Assembly: GCA_001534745.1 (NCBI GenBank)
Contig: CP013997.1
Coordinates: 3,720,001 to 3,784,000, forward strand
Source of the DNA: Pseudomonas monteilii
GTDB lineage: Bacteria; Pseudomonadota; Gammaproteobacteria; Pseudomonadales; Pseudomonadaceae
Direction: 5' to 3'
DNA: 64,000 bases
Positions 18,989-29,378 of the stretch are shown piece after piece. Both the position numbers and the translations under genes were made by a program. Position 1 is the first letter of the stretch. Each line of letters begins with the position of its first letter. A model generated the notes under the pieces. The model made no database searches and was not told the DNA's origin. It worked only from the letters and a program-made list of their open reading frames with translations.

Positions 18989-21409
18989 ATGAGCGACCAG
19001 CAGGACTACCCGGATCATCCCGAAGAACACGAAGTCGAACACATCGATGCCCAGGCCGTCTCGGGACAGCACCTGGCCCTGCCAGGCCAGCAGTTGCCGG
19101 ACAAGGTCTATGTGATCCCGATCCACAATCGCCCGTTCTTCCCTGCACAGGTGCTGCCGGTCATCGTCAACGAGGAGCCCTGGGCCGAAACGCTCGACCT
19201 GGTCGCCAAGACGCCGCACCACTCGCTGGCGCTGTTCTTCATGGACACGCCGCCGGAAGACCACCGCCATTTCGACACGTCGGCCCTTCCCGAGTACGGC
19301 ACCTTGGTCAAGGTGCACCACGCCAGCCGCGAGAACGGCAAGCTGCAGTTCGTCGCCCAGGGCCTGACTCGTGTGCGTATCCGCACCTGGCTCAAGCACC
19401 ACCGTCCGCCCTACCTGGTGGAAGTCGAATACCCACGCCAGCTGTCCGAGCCCACCGACGAGATCAAGGCCTACGGCATGGCCCTGATCAACGCGATCAA
19501 GGAGCTGCTGCCGCTCAACCCGCTCTACAGCGAAGAGCTGAAGAACTACCTCAACCGCTTCAGCCCCAACGACCCCTCCCCGCTGACCGACTTCGCCGCC
19601 GCCTTGACCTCGGCCACCGGCCTGCAGCTGCAGGAAGTGCTCGACTGCGTGCCGATGCTCAAGCGCATGGAGAAGGTCCTGCCGATGCTGCGCAAGGAGG
19701 TCGAGGTCGCGCACCTGCAGAACGAGATCTCCGCCGAGGTCAATCGCCAGATCGGCGAGCACCAGCGCCAGTTCTTCCTCAAGGAACAGCTCAAGGTCAT
19801 CCAGCAGGAGCTGGGCCTGACCAAGGACGACCGCAGTGCCGACCTCGAGCAGTTCGAGCAGCGCCTCAAGGACAAGACCCTGCCGCCGCCCGCGCAGAAG
19901 CGCATCGACGAAGAGATGGGCAAGCTGGCCATTCTCGAAACCGGCTCGCCGGAGTACGCCGTCACCCGCAACTACCTGGACTGGGCCACCGCGCTGCCGT
20001 GGGGGGTGTATGGCAAGGACAAGCTCGACCTCAAGCACGCCCGCAAGGTGCTCGACCAGCACCATGCCGGCCTGAACGACATCAAGGACCGCATCCTCGA
20101 GTTCCTCGCCGTCGGTGCCTGGAAAGGCGAGATCAGCGGCTCCATCGTGCTGCTGGTCGGCCCGCCGGGCGTGGGCAAGACGAGCATCGGCAAGTCCATC
20201 GCCGAGTCCCTGGGGCGGCCGTTCTACCGGTTCAGCGTCGGCGGCATGCGCGACGAAGCCGAGATCAAGGGCCACCGGCGCACTTACATCGGCGCCCAGC
20301 CAGGCAAGCTGGTGCAGGCCCTGAAGGACGTCGAGGTGATGAACCCGGTCATCATGCTCGACGAGATCGACAAGATGGGCCAGAGCTACCAGGGCGATCC
20401 GGCCTCGGCCCTGCTCGAGACCCTCGACCCGGAGCAGAACGTCGACTTCCTCGACCACTACCTGGACCTGCGCCTGGACCTGTCCAAGGTGCTGTTCGTC
20501 TGCACCGCCAACACCCTCGACTCGATTCCCGGCCCGCTGCTCGACCGCATGGAAGTGATCCGCCTGTCCGGCTACATCACCGAAGAGAAGCTGGCCATCG
20601 CCAAGCGTCACCTGTGGCCCAAGCAGCTGGCCAAGGCCGGCGTCGCCAAGTCCAGCCTGAGCATCAGCGACAGCGCCCTGCGCCTGGTGATCGATGGCTA
20701 CGCCCGTGAGGCCGGGGTGCGTCAGCTCGAGAAGCAGCTGGGCAAGCTGGTGCGCAAGGCCGTGCTCAAACTGCTGGAAGACCCCAAGGCCAAGCTCAAG
20801 ATCGGCCCGAAGGACCTGGAAGCCGCGCTCGGCATCCCGGTGTTCCGCAGCGAGCAGGTCCTGGAAGGCAAAGGCGTGATCACCGGCCTGGCCTGGACCA
20901 GCATGGGCGGGGCCACCCTGCCGATCGAAGCCAATCGGGTACACACCCTCAACCGCGGCTTCAAGTTGACCGGCAAGCTGGGCGACGTGATGAAGGAGTC
21001 GGCCGAGATCGCCTACAGCTACGTCAGCTCGAACCTCACCCAGTTCGGCGGCGATCCGGCGTTCTTCGACGAGGCGTTCATCCACCTGCACGTGCCGGAA
21101 GGCGCGACGCCGAAGGACGGCCCAAGCGCCGGCATCACCATGGCCAGTGCCCTGTTGTCGCTGGCCCGTGACCAGGCGCCCAAGCGCGGCGTGGCCATGA
21201 CCGGCGAGCTGACCCTGACCGGGCAGGTGCTGCCGATCGGCGGCGTGCGCGAGAAAGTCATCGCGGCCCGTCGGCAGAAGCTCTTCGAGCTGATTCTGCC
21301 GGACGCCAACCGCGGGGATTTCGAAGAGCTGCCCGACTACCTGCGCGAAGGACTGACCGTACACTTCGCCAAGCGCTACGGTGACGTTGCCAAGGTCTTG
21401 TTTGCTTGA
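18989..21409 (+). CDS. ATP-dependent Lon protease, second paralogue (AsrA / Lon-2 type)
   Basis: An 806-residue protein. It has an N-terminal substrate domain (~40-240, from DKVYVIPIHNRPFFP), a coiled-coil region, an AAA+ module with Walker A GPPGVGKT (391-398) and Walker B VIMLDEID, then the Lon catalytic domain. The catalytic dyad is Ser713 (in KDGPSAG) and Lys756 (in GGVREKV), 43 residues apart as in E. coli Lon. The acidic N-terminal extension and the genomic position match the second Lon of Pseudomonas (PA0779/AsrA of P. aeruginosa, linked to heat-shock and aminoglycoside responses) rather than the housekeeping Lon beside clpX. An AGGTG ribosome site precedes the ATG. Confidence 0.9.
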   Translation: MSDQQDYPDHPEEHEVEHIDAQAVSGQHLALPGQQLPDKVYVIPIHNRPFFPAQVLPVIVNEEPWAETLDLVAKTPHHSLALFFMDTPPEDHRHFDTSALPEYGTLVKVHHASRENGKLQFVAQGLTRVRIRTWLKHHRPPYLVEVEYPRQLSEPTDEIKAYGMALINAIKELLPLNPLYSEELKNYLNRFSPNDPSPLTDFAAALTSATGLQLQEVLDCVPMLKRMEKVLPMLRKEVEVAHLQNEISAEVNRQIGEHQRQFFLKEQLKVIQQELGLTKDDRSADLEQFEQRLKDKTLPPPAQKRIDEEMGKLAILETGSPEYAVTRNYLDWATALPWGVYGKDKLDLKHARKVLDQHHAGLNDIKDRILEFLAVGAWKGEISGSIVLLVGPPGVGKTSIGKSIAESLGRPFYRFSVGGMRDEAEIKGHRRTYIGAQPGKLVQALKDVEVMNPVIMLDEIDKMGQSYQGDPASALLETLDPEQNVDFLDHYLDLRLDLSKVLFVCTANTLDSIPGPLLDRMEVIRLSGYITEEKLAIAKRHLWPKQLAKAGVAKSSLSISDSALRLVIDGYAREAGVRQLEKQLGKLVRKAVLKLLEDPKAKLKIGPKDLEAALGIPVFRSEQVLEGKGVITGLAWTSMGGATLPIEANRVHTLNRGFKLTGKLGDVMKESAEIAYSYVSSNLTQFGGDPAFFDEAFIHLHVPEGATPKDGPSAGITMASALLSLARDQAPKRGVAMTGELTLTGQVLPIGGVREKVIAARRQKLFELILPDANRGDFEELPDYLREGLTVHFAKRYGDVAKVLFA

Positions 21410-21413
21410 GTGA

Positions 21414-21511
21414 AGCTGCAAGCTGCAAGCTGCCAGCTGCCAGCTGCCAGCTGCCAGCTGCCAGCTGCCAGCCGACACAGTTCAGCTTGAAGCTTGAAGC
21501 TTGAAGCTCCA
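21414..21511. repeat. Heptanucleotide tandem repeats between lon-2 and cmoA
   Basis: Two AGCTGCA then six AGCTGCC units run without interruption from 21414 to 21469. After a 14-nt break come three AGCTTGA and one AGCTCCA (21484-21511). The 7-bp period is exact. It begins 5 bp after the lon-2 stop. A related AGCTGCA run is at 29385. Confidence 0.95.
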
Positions 21512-21588
21512 AGTCCCCCTCAACCGATGCACGGCAAGGGCGCTTCGGCTAGAATGCCGCCCTTTTCCCGATTCCCTCTGGAACTGCC

Positions 21589-22332
21589 GTGAGCCAAGAC
21601 CCCGACCGCCTTTTCGCCCAGCCCCTGGAGCAGGTGCCCGACTTCGTGTTCAACGAGGACGTGGTCCGGGTGTTCCCGGACATGATCAAGCGCTCCGTGC
21701 CTGGCTACCCGACCATCGTGGAAAACCTCGGGGTGGTCGCCGCACGCTTCGCCCAGCCGGGCACGGCGCTGTACGACCTGGGCGCCTCGCTCGGTGCGGT
21801 CACCCAGGCGCTGCGTCGGCACGTGCAGGCCGAAGGCTGTCGCGTGATCGCGGTGGACAATTCGGCGGCCATGGTCGAGCGCTGCCGCCAGTACCTGACC
21901 GCACAGGACTCGATGTTCCAGGAGCTGCTGCCGGTCCAGGTGGTGGAGGCCGATATCCTGGCACTGCCGTTGGAGCCTGCGTCGGTGGTGGCGATGAACT
22001 TCACCTTGCAGTTCATCGCCCCTGACCAGCGCCTGGCCCTGCTGAGCCGCATCCGTCAGGCCCTGCTGCCCGGCGGGGCGCTGATCCTGTCCGAGAAGCT
22101 GCGCTTCGAAGACGCCCAGGCCCAGGCGCTGCTCGGCGACCTGCACCTGGACTTCAAGCGCGCCAATGGCTACAGCGACCTGGAAATCGCCCAGAAACGC
22201 AGTGCCATCGAACACGTGATGAAACCGGACAGCCTCGAGATCCACCGCGAGCGCCTGCTGGCGGCGGGCTTCTCCCAGGTGGTGCCCTGGTTCCAATGCC
22301 TCAATTTCGCCTCTCTGATTGCCTTGCCATGA
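21589..22332 (+). CDS. cmoA: Carboxy-S-adenosyl-L-methionine synthase
   Basis: A 247-residue SAM-dependent enzyme. CmoA converts SAM and prephenate to carboxy-SAM, which CmoB uses on tRNA wobble uridine-34 (cmo5U). The Rossmann motif [15 protein letters not shown] lies at ~63-77, with the family N-terminus [21 protein letters not shown]. The start is GTG. The stop overlaps the cmoB start in the sequence ATGA, so the two genes are translationally coupled. Confidence 0.95.
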   Translation: MSQDPDRLFAQPLEQVPDFVFNEDVVRVFPDMIKRSVPGYPTIVENLGVVAARFAQPGTALYDLGASLGAVTQALRRHVQAEGCRVIAVDNSAAMVERCRQYLTAQDSMFQELLPVQVVEADILALPLEPASVVAMNFTLQFIAPDQRLALLSRIRQALLPGGALILSEKLRFEDAQAQALLGDLHLDFKRANGYSDLEIAQKRSAIEHVMKPDSLEIHRERLLAAGFSQVVPWFQCLNFASLIALP

Positions 22333-23285
22333 TCGATCTCTCGCCCCTGATTCAGCGCCTTGCCCCTACGCCCCTGGCGCAGTGGGCCACCACCCTGCCC
22401 GCTCAACTCGAGACCAAGCTGCGCAAAGGCCACGGCGACCTGGCGCGCTGGCAGGCCGCCGTCGATGCCCTGCCCGCCCTGCACCCCAGCGACGTCGACC
22501 TGGTCGACGGCGTGCGCCTGGACGCGGCCTGTGACGAGGCCACACGCCAGCAGGTGCAGACCGCCCTGATGGGGCTCTCGCCGTGGCGCAAGGGGCCGTT
22601 CGATCTGTTCGGGGTGCACGTCGACACCGAGTGGCGCTCGGACTGGAAATGGTCGCGCGTGGCGCCGCACCTGGATCTGGTCGGCAAGCGCGTGCTGGAC
22701 GTCGGCTGCGGCAATGGCTACTACCAGTGGCGCATGCTCGGTGCTGGCGCCGACCTGGTCGTCGGGATCGATCCCAACTGGCTGTTCTTCTGCCAGTTCC
22801 AGGCCGTCCAGCGCTATCTGCCGCAGCAGCCTGCCTGGCACCTGCCCTTCGCGCTGGAAGAGCTGCCCGCGCAGCTGGAAGGCTTCGACACCGTGTTCTC
22901 CATGGGCGTGTTCTATCACCGCCGCTCGCCCATCGAGCACCTGCTGGCGCTCAAGGACTGCCTGGTCAAAGGCGGCGAGCTGGTGCTGGAAACCTTGGTC
23001 ATCGAAGGCGACGAACAGCAGATGCTGGTGCCCGAGGACCGTTATGCGCAGATGCGCAACGTCTGGTTCCTGCCCTCGGTGCCAGCGCTGGCACGCCTGA
23101 TGCGCCGCGCCGGGTTCAGCGACGTGCGCTGTGTGGACGTCAGCGTCACCCAGGTCGAGGAACAGCGCAGCACGCCGTGGATGCGCTATCAGTCGCTCAG
23201 CGACTTCCTCGACCCGAACGATCCGACCCGCACCGTCGAAGGCCTGCCGGCGCCCCGCCGTGCCGTGATGGTGGCGCGCAAGTGA
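22329..23285 (+). CDS. cmoB: tRNA U34 carboxymethyltransferase
   Basis: A 318-residue protein starting [13 protein letters not shown] at the ATG within ATGA. CmoB transfers the carboxymethyl group of carboxy-SAM to 5-hydroxyuridine-34 of tRNAs. It has the SAM-fold motif [16 protein letters not shown] and family segments [28 protein letters not shown] and [11 protein letters not shown]. It ends 16 bp from the convergent pdxJ. Confidence 0.95.
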   Translation: MIDLSPLIQRLAPTPLAQWATTLPAQLETKLRKGHGDLARWQAAVDALPALHPSDVDLVDGVRLDAACDEATRQQVQTALMGLSPWRKGPFDLFGVHVDTEWRSDWKWSRVAPHLDLVGKRVLDVGCGNGYYQWRMLGAGADLVVGIDPNWLFFCQFQAVQRYLPQQPAWHLPFALEELPAQLEGFDTVFSMGVFYHRRSPIEHLLALKDCLVKGGELVLETLVIEGDEQQMLVPEDRYAQMRNVWFLPSVPALARLMRRAGFSDVRCVDVSVTQVEEQRSTPWMRYQSLSDFLDPNDPTRTVEGLPAPRRAVMVARK

Positions 23286-23301
23286 TGCGCGCCTGGCGGC
23301 G

Positions 23302-24042
23302 TTAGCGCGCCGCCGCGACGATCAGGGCTTTCATTTCGGCGACCGCCGCCTTGAACCCGACGAACAGGGCATGGGCCACCAAGGCGTGGCCGATGTTAAG
23401 CTCGCTGATGCCACGGATCGCTGCCACGGCCTCGACGTTGTGATAATGCAGACCATGCCCGGCATTGACGATCAGCCCCTGCTCCACGCCCTTGGCCACG
23501 CCCTGGGCGATCCGTTCGAGTTCGGCCGCCACGTCGGTCGGGGTCTGCGCATCGGCATACCGCCCCGTGTGCAGCTCGATGGCGGGCGCGCCCACGCGAC
23601 GGGCCGCTTCGATCTGCCGGGCATCGGCGTCGATGAACAACGAGACCTCGGCACCCGTACGAGCCAGGCGTTCCACGGCGGCCTGGATGCGGGCCTCCTG
23701 GCCGGCCACGTCCAGCCCGCCTTCGGTGGTCAGTTCCTGACGGGTTTCGGGCACCAGGCACACATGCGCGGGACGAATGCGCTCGGCGAAGGCGATCATC
23801 TCCTCGGTGACGCCCATTTCGAAGTTCATGCGGGTCTGCAGGACGTCCTTGAGCAGCAGCACGTCGCGATCCTGGATGTGCCGGCGGTCTTCACGCAGGT
23901 GCACGGTGATGCCGTCGGCACCCGCCTCCTCGGCGTCCAGCGCCGCCTTGACCGGGTCGGGGTAGCGCGTGCCCCGGGCCTGACGCAGGGTCGCGACATG
24001 GTCGATGTTGACGCCAAGAAGGATGCGGTTGCTGTGGTTCAC
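23302..24042 (-). CDS. pdxJ: Pyridoxine 5'-phosphate synthase
   Basis: A 246-residue TIM-barrel enzyme that condenses deoxyxylulose 5-phosphate with 3-amino-2-oxopropyl phosphate to give pyridoxine 5'-phosphate. Signature segments are [34 protein letters not shown] and [11 protein letters not shown]. The start codon is GTG. It is the last gene of the lepA-lepB-rnc-era-recO-pdxJ run, 43 bp after recO. Confidence 0.95.
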   Translation of the reverse strand: MNHSNRILLGVNIDHVATLRQARGTRYPDPVKAALDAEEAGADGITVHLREDRRHIQDRDVLLLKDVLQTRMNFEMGVTEEMIAFAERIRPAHVCLVPETRQELTTEGGLDVAGQEARIQAAVERLARTGAEVSLFIDADARQIEAARRVGAPAIELHTGRYADAQTPTDVAAELERIAQGVAKGVEQGLIVNAGHGLHYHNVEAVAAIRGISELNIGHALVAHALFVGFKAAVAEMKALIVAAAR

Positions 24043-24085
24043 GAAGGGCGCTCCTGAAAGTTGAGCCCTACAGCATACGACGTGC

Positions 24086-24769
24086 TCAGCGCTTGCGAAA
24101 CAGTTCGCGGCTGACCAGTGGCTTGGCCCCCAGGTGCACGGCCAGGGCCTGGCGCATCAGGCGCTTGGCGGCCAGCAGGCTGCCGGACGCTTCCCAGTCG
24201 GCGTCGGCCAGGGCCAGCAGGTCGGCACCGACGAACAGGCCTGGCTGCGCCAGCTCCACACGTTCGAGGCCGGCATCGACTTGCAGCCGGTACAGCGCAC
24301 CGGGCTCGATCGCCTCGCCCTGGACATCCTGATTCAACGAGAAGGCATAGCCCAGCTCGTCCAGCAGACGCCATTCGAAGGCCCGCAGCAATGGCTCCAA
24401 CGCCCGCCCCTGGGCCAGCGCCTGCAACGTCAGGCCATAGTGCTCGAACAACACCGGATGCGGCACTTCGGGCGCCAGCAGGCGCACCAGCAGTTCATTG
24501 AGGTAGAGCCCGCTAAACAGGGCATCGCCGTGCAGCCAGGGCGCGTTGCCGACGCCTTCCAGCCGCCCGACGGTCTTGAGTTCGCCGCGCCCGCGCAGCT
24601 CGACCTCGAGCAGGGCGAACGGCCGCATGACGCTGCCGCTCTTGCCCCGTGCACGGCGCAGCACGCCACGCACGCAGCCTTGCGGCGTGAAGAAGTCCAC
24701 CAGGGCACTGGCTTCGCGATAGGCCCGGCTGTGCAGCACGTAGGCCGGTTGTCCGACAGCTTGCTGCAT
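24086..24769 (-). CDS. recO: DNA repair protein RecO
   Basis: A 227-residue protein with an N-terminal OB-fold ([24 protein letters not shown]) and an alpha-helical C-terminal domain. RecO acts with RecR in loading RecA onto SSB-coated single-strand gaps. The zinc-finger cysteines of some RecO proteins are absent, as in other gamma-proteobacteria. It lies 51 bp downstream of era, with a strong hairpin in the gap. Confidence 0.93.
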   Translation of the reverse strand: MQQAVGQPAYVLHSRAYREASALVDFFTPQGCVRGVLRRARGKSGSVMRPFALLEVELRGRGELKTVGRLEGVGNAPWLHGDALFSGLYLNELLVRLLAPEVPHPVLFEHYGLTLQALAQGRALEPLLRAFEWRLLDELGYAFSLNQDVQGEAIEPGALYRLQVDAGLERVELAQPGLFVGADLLALADADWEASGSLLAAKRLMRQALAVHLGAKPLVSRELFRKR

Positions 24770-24791
24770 CAGGCATCGTTCCTGGAGAAAG

Positions 24792-24813
24792 CGGCCTGCC
24801 AGGCGGCAGGCCG
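24792..24813 (-). other. Intra-operon hairpin between era and recO
   Basis: A 9-bp perfect stem CGGCCTGCC / GGCAGGCCG with a 4-nt loop. On the coding strand it is followed by CTTTCTCC then the recO ribosome site. It may be a partial terminator or an mRNA processing or stabilising element. Confidence 0.5.
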
Positions 24814-24820
24814 GTGGGTG

Positions 24821-25723
24821 TTACAGATCGCCGTAACCGAGCGAGCGCAGGGCGCGTTCGTCGTCGGACCAGCCGCCTTTGACCTTGACCCACAGGTTGA
24901 GCATGACCTTGGCGTCGAACAGGGTTTCCATGTCCTTGCGGGCCTCGGAGCCGATGCGCTTGATGCGCTCGCCCTTGTCGCCGATGATGATCTTCTTCTG
25001 GCCATCACGCTCGACCAGGATCAGCGCATGGATGTGCAGGACATGGCCCTGCTGCTTGAATTCCTCGATCTCGACGGTGATCTGGTACGGCAGCTCGGCA
25101 CCCAGCTGGCGCATGATCTTCTCGCGCACCAGTTCGGCGGCCAGGAAGCGGCTGCTGCGGTCGGTGATCTGGTCTTCCGGGAAGAAGTGCTCGTTTTCCG
25201 GCAGGTGCTTGGCGATCAGGCCCTCGAGCGCCTCGAGGTTGTGGCCCTGCTGTGCGGAGATCGGCACGATCTCGGCCGATGGCAGCTGGGTCTGCAGCCA
25301 TTGCAGGTGCGGAATCAGCTCGGCCTTCTCGTCTAGGCGGTCGGTCTTGTTGACCGCGAGGATCACCGGCCCCTCGACGTACTGGATGCGCTCGAGCACC
25401 AGTTGGTCCTCGTCGGTCCAGCGCGCACGGTCGACCACGAAGATCACCACGTCGACGTCCTTGAGGGCCGCCGAGGCGTTGCGGTTCATGTAGCGGTTCA
25501 AGGCCTTGTCGTTGGCCTTGTGCATGCCGGGGGTGTCGACGTAGATGGCCTGCACGTCGCCTTCGGTCTTGATCCCGAGCATGTTGTGCCGGGTGGTCTG
25601 CGGCTTGCGCGAGGTGATCGCCAGCTTTTGCCCGAGGATGTGGTTGAGCAAGGTCGACTTGCCCACGTTCGGACGGCCCACGATGGCCACGTAGCCGCAA
25701 CGGGTCGAAGTGTTCTCAGTCAT
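24821..25723 (-). CDS. era: Ribosome-assembly GTPase Era
   Basis: A 300-residue protein with G1 [10 protein letters not shown]3 DTPG, G4 NKTD, and a C-terminal KH domain (region [32 protein letters not shown]). Era binds the 3' end of 16S rRNA during 30S maturation. Start 25723 is preferred over an ATG 6 bp upstream because GGAG is then 7 nt away. It overlaps the end of rnc by 8 bp, indicating translational coupling. Confidence 0.95.
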   Translation of the reverse strand: MTENTSTRCGYVAIVGRPNVGKSTLLNHILGQKLAITSRKPQTTRHNMLGIKTEGDVQAIYVDTPGMHKANDKALNRYMNRNASAALKDVDVVIFVVDRARWTDEDQLVLERIQYVEGPVILAVNKTDRLDEKAELIPHLQWLQTQLPSAEIVPISAQQGHNLEALEGLIAKHLPENEHFFPEDQITDRSSRFLAAELVREKIMRQLGAELPYQITVEIEEFKQQGHVLHIHALILVERDGQKKIIIGDKGERIKRIGSEARKDMETLFDAKVMLNLWVKVKGGWSDDERALRSLGYGDL

Positions 25724-26405
25724 TGCCATTCTCCACGCCCAAGGCGATCAGTGCGGACGCCGCGGCGACCTGTTCAGCGATGCGCCGGCTCACGCCCTGG
25801 CCACGGCTCTTGTTGTTGAGCAACACCACTTCGCATTCGACGAGGAAGGTGCGGCAGTGGGGTTCGCCCTGGATGTCCACCACTTCATAGCGCGGCAACT
25901 CGCAGCCGCGCGATTGCAGAAACTCCTGCAAGCGGGTCTTGGGGTCCTTGTTGGTGTCGACCAGGGTCAGCCCTTCGAACTCGTCGACCAGCCAGGCCAG
26001 GATGCGCTCGCGCGCTGCCTCCATGCCGGCATCCAGGTAGATCGCACCGATCAGTGCTTCCAGCGCATCGGCCAGGATCGACTCACGGCGGAAGCCGCCG
26101 CTCTTGAGTTCACCCGAGCCCAGGCGCAGGTACTCGCCCAGGTCGAAGCCACGGGCCAATCGCGCCAGGGTCTCGCCCTTGACCAGGCGTGCACGCAGTC
26201 GCGACAGCTGGCCTTCGCGCGCCTGCGGGAAGCGCTCGAACAGCGCCTCGCCAGCCACGAAGTTGAGGATCGCATCGCCCAGGAACTCCAGGCGCTCGTT
26301 GTTGCGGCCGGCGAAGCTACGGTGCGTCAGGGCCAGCACCATCTGGTCCTGGTCCTTGAAGGTGTAGCCCAGCTTGCGCTCGAGACGACTCAGTGGCGCG
26401 CTCAT
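25716..26405 (-). CDS. rnc: Ribonuclease III
   Basis: A 229-residue protein with the RNase III catalytic signature [12 protein letters not shown] (~35-46), second catalytic acidic cluster near [16 protein letters not shown], and a C-terminal double-stranded-RNA-binding domain ([11 protein letters not shown] to the end). It cleaves double-stranded precursors of rRNA and mRNA. It is coupled to era. The gene between lepB and rnc that is usual in P. aeruginosa (DUF4845) is missing here. Confidence 0.96.
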   Translation of the reverse strand: MSAPLSRLERKLGYTFKDQDQMVLALTHRSFAGRNNERLEFLGDAILNFVAGEALFERFPQAREGQLSRLRARLVKGETLARLARGFDLGEYLRLGSGELKSGGFRRESILADALEALIGAIYLDAGMEAARERILAWLVDEFEGLTLVDTNKDPKTRLQEFLQSRGCELPRYEVVDIQGEPHCRTFLVECEVVLLNNKSRGQGVSRRIAEQVAAASALIALGVENGND

Positions 26406-26581
26406 GCCGCCACCTGACGGGCGGACCCGGTCTTCTTGCTCGGCGTCTCGCGAAGGAGCGCCGTCATGTTCAACACAGTGTTCAAATCAACATCCTGGAA
26501 AGACTGTTTGGCTGTGCGCCCCGTTCGGGCGTGGCCGGTGCATTCGACCGTCTTGGACACAGCCTATGCCATAAATGCATT

Positions 26582-26605
26582 CGGCGCCGTCTTGCGACAG
26601 CGCCG
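26582..26605 (-). other. GNRA-tetraloop hairpin between lepB and rnc
   Basis: On the coding strand CGGCGCTGTC-GCAA-GACGGCGCCG forms a 10-bp stem with one wobble pair and a GCAA loop, 8 bp after the lepB stop. No T-run follows. It could be a processing site or the relic of a REP-type palindrome. Confidence 0.55.
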
Positions 26606-26613
26606 ATTGGGTA

Positions 26614-27468
26614 TTACCGGATCAGGCCGACCCGTGACAGCGTGGGCAAGTGGCTGAGCTTGGGCTCGGGCCAACTCATCCACACGGCGAAGGCTTTGCC
26701 GACGATATTGCGGTCGGGCACCATGCCGTGCAGCGGCTGCGGGATGTTGGGATCGTCCCAGAAGCGGCTGTCGTTGGAGTTGTCGCGGTTGTCGCCCATC
26801 ATGAAGTAGTGGCCGGCCGGCACGGTCCATGACTGGTCCGGCAGGACACGGCTACGCCGCATTTCCTTGCGGATCAGGTGTTCCGCTGCGCCCAGCTGCT
26901 CCTTGTACCGTTGGGCGCTGCCCAGGGTCCCAGGCTCGGGGCCGACCAGTTGTTCGGCGATCGGCTGGTCGTTGACGTACAGGTGCTTGTCGGCGGTGTA
27001 ACGCACCGTGTCACCTGGCACACCCACCACACGCTTGATGTAGTTGACGTTCGGATCGCTCGGGTAGCGGAAGACCATCACATCACCGCGCTGGGGATTG
27101 CCCACTTCGATGATCTTCTTGTCCAGCACCGGCAGGCGAATGCCGTAGGAGAACTTGTTCACCAGAATGAAATCGCCCACTTCCAGGGTCGGCTTCATCG
27201 ACCCCGACGGGATCTGGAACGGCTCGACCAGAAACGAGCGCAGCACCAGCACGATGAACAGCACCGGGAAGAACGACTTGCCGTACTCGACCAGCAACGG
27301 CTCCTTGTCCAGTCGCTCGACCACGGCCATGTCTGGCTGGCTGACACTGGTCTGGTAGTTGGCGATGGCCTTGCGCCGACGGGGTGCCAGCAGCACCAGG
27401 TCGATCAGGGCCAACGCGCCACAGACGGCAACGGCGATGACGAGCAACAGCGGGAAATTTAGCGACAT
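26614..27468 (-). CDS. lepB: Signal peptidase I
   Basis: A 284-residue inner-membrane protease with two N-terminal TM segments (~4-27 and ~65-80) and a periplasmic catalytic domain. The Ser/Lys dyad is Ser90 (in PSGSMKPTL) and Lys145 (in NYIKRVVG), the same numbering as E. coli Lep. It also has the GDNRDNSNDSRFW box. It removes signal peptides from exported proteins. It starts 5 bp after the lepA stop. Confidence 0.96.
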   Translation of the reverse strand: MSLNFPLLLVIAVAVCGALALIDLVLLAPRRRKAIANYQTSVSQPDMAVVERLDKEPLLVEYGKSFFPVLFIVLVLRSFLVEPFQIPSGSMKPTLEVGDFILVNKFSYGIRLPVLDKKIIEVGNPQRGDVMVFRYPSDPNVNYIKRVVGVPGDTVRYTADKHLYVNDQPIAEQLVGPEPGTLGSAQRYKEQLGAAEHLIRKEMRRSRVLPDQSWTVPAGHYFMMGDNRDNSNDSRFWDDPNIPQPLHGMVPDRNIVGKAFAVWMSWPEPKLSHLPTLSRVGLIR

Positions 27469-27473
27469 AGGAC

Positions 27474-29273
27474 CTAGCTATCCAACCTGAGCACGGCAAG
27501 GAAGGCTTCCTGTGGAATTTCCACGTTGCCCACCTGCTTCATGCGTTTCTTACCGGCCTTCTGCTTTTCGAGCAGTTTACGCTTACGGCTCACGTCGCCA
27601 CCGTAGCATTTGGCCAGAACGTTTTTCCTGAGGGCCTTGACGGTCGTCCGGGCCACGATCTGGCCGCCGATGGCAGCCTGGATCGCAACGTCGAACATCT
27701 GCCGAGGAATCAGCTCTTTCATCTTCTCGGTCAAGGCGCGCCCTTTGTAGTGCGCATTGTCCCGGTGCACGATCAGCGCCAGGGCATCGACCTTGTCGCC
27801 GTTGATCAACACGTCCAGCTTGACCAGATTGGCCGACTGGTAGCGGTCGAAATGGTAGTCCAGCGACGCATAGCCACGGCTGGTGGACTTCAGGCGATCG
27901 AAGAAGTCCAGCACCACCTCGTTCATCGGCAGGTCGTAACGCACCTGCACCTGTGCACCCAGGAACTGCATATCGCGCTGGACGCCACGCTTCTCGATGC
28001 ACAGGGTAATGACGTTGCCCAGGTGTTCCTGAGGCACAAGGATGGTGGCCGAGACGATCGGCTCGCGGAAATCTTCCACCGAGGACACGTCCGGGAGCTT
28101 GGACGGGTTGTCGACGTAGATGGTTTCACCGGTCTTGAGCTTGACCTCGAAGATCACGCTCGGCGCCGTGGTGATCAGGTCCAGGTCGTACTCGCGCTCC
28201 AGGCGCTCCTGGATGATTTCCATGTGCAGCATGCCGAGGAAGCCGCAACGGAAGCCGAAGCCCAGGGCATCGGAGCTTTCCGGCAGGTACTGCAGCGACG
28301 AGTCGTTCAGGGTCAGCTTCTGCAGGGCATCGCGGAAGTCCTCGAAGTCGTCGGAACTGACCGGGAACAGGCCGGCGTAGACCTGGGGCTGGATCTTCTT
28401 GAAGCCCGACAGCATCTCGACTTCCGGCGTCGAGGACAGGGTCAGGGTGTCGCCCACCGGCGCGCCGTGAATGTCCTTGATGCTGGCGATGATGAAGCCG
28501 ACTTCGCCGGCCTTCAGGTCCGGCATCTGGGTGTGCTTGGGGTTGAAGACGCCGACGCTGTCGACCAGGTGCACCTTGCCGGTGGACTTGACCAGGATCT
28601 TGTCGCCCTTCTTGACCCGGCCCTGGCGCACACGCACCAGCGAGACCACGCCCAGGTAGTTGTCGAACCAGGAGTCGATGATCAGCGCCTGCAGCGGCGC
28701 CTCGATCTCGCCTTCCGGCGCTGGAATGGTCTGCACCAGGCGCTCGAGCACCTCGTCCACGCCCATGCCGCTCTTGGCGCTGCAGGCGACCGCGTCGGTG
28801 GCGTCGATGCCGATGATCTTCTCGATCTCGTCCTTGACGCGATCGGGATCGGCCTGGGGCAGGTCCATCTTGTTCAGCACGGGCATGACTTCCAGGCCCT
28901 GCTCGATGGCGGTGTAGCAGTTGGCGACCGACTGGGCCTCGACACCCTGCCCCGCATCGACCACCAGCAAGGCGCCTTCACAGGCCGCCAGCGACCGGCT
29001 GACCTCATAGGTGAAGTCGACGTGGCCTGGGGTGTCGATGAAGTTCAGCTGGTAGGTCTTGCCGTCGCGCGCCTTGTAATGCAGCGTCACGCTGTGGGCC
29101 TTGATGGTGATCCCGCGCTCGCGCTCCAGGTCCATCGAATCAAGTACCTGGGCTTCCATCTCGCGCGCCGTCAGGCCGCCGCACAGTTGGATGAACCGGT
29201 CGGCCAGCGTCGACTTGCCATGGTCGATGTGGGCGATGATGGAGAAATTGCGGATATGACTCAAATCACTCAC
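27474..29273 (-). CDS. lepA: Elongation factor 4 (LepA)
   Basis: A 599-residue translational GTPase. G1 [10 protein letters not shown]3 DTPGH, G4 NKMD, EF-G-like domains II, III and V, and the LepA-specific C-terminal domain ending near [13 protein letters not shown]4 acts in translation and 30S biogenesis. The start codon is GTG. It is the first gene of the operon running to pdxJ. Confidence 0.97.
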   Translation of the reverse strand: MSDLSHIRNFSIIAHIDHGKSTLADRFIQLCGGLTAREMEAQVLDSMDLERERGITIKAHSVTLHYKARDGKTYQLNFIDTPGHVDFTYEVSRSLAACEGALLVVDAGQGVEAQSVANCYTAIEQGLEVMPVLNKMDLPQADPDRVKDEIEKIIGIDATDAVACSAKSGMGVDEVLERLVQTIPAPEGEIEAPLQALIIDSWFDNYLGVVSLVRVRQGRVKKGDKILVKSTGKVHLVDSVGVFNPKHTQMPDLKAGEVGFIIASIKDIHGAPVGDTLTLSSTPEVEMLSGFKKIQPQVYAGLFPVSSDDFEDFRDALQKLTLNDSSLQYLPESSDALGFGFRCGFLGMLHMEIIQERLEREYDLDLITTAPSVIFEVKLKTGETIYVDNPSKLPDVSSVEDFREPIVSATILVPQEHLGNVITLCIEKRGVQRDMQFLGAQVQVRYDLPMNEVVLDFFDRLKSTSRGYASLDYHFDRYQSANLVKLDVLINGDKVDALALIVHRDNAHYKGRALTEKMKELIPRQMFDVAIQAAIGGQIVARTTVKALRKNVLAKCYGGDVSRKRKLLEKQKAGKKRMKQVGNVEIPQEAFLAVLRLDS

Positions 29274-29378
29274 GGGTCAACACTCGATAAGGCTGCGAGC
29301 CGGACGCCCGCGGAAAATAGCCGGGAATTGTACTGGAAAGAGGGGGGGTCGGCTACCTGGGTGAGTGGCAAGGGGTAA

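Noticed and set aside
18974..21478. Open frame of 834 codons antisense to lon-2
   Set aside because: Its N-terminus is translated from the heptamer repeats, and the rest mirrors Lon codon use. No ribosome site or motif.
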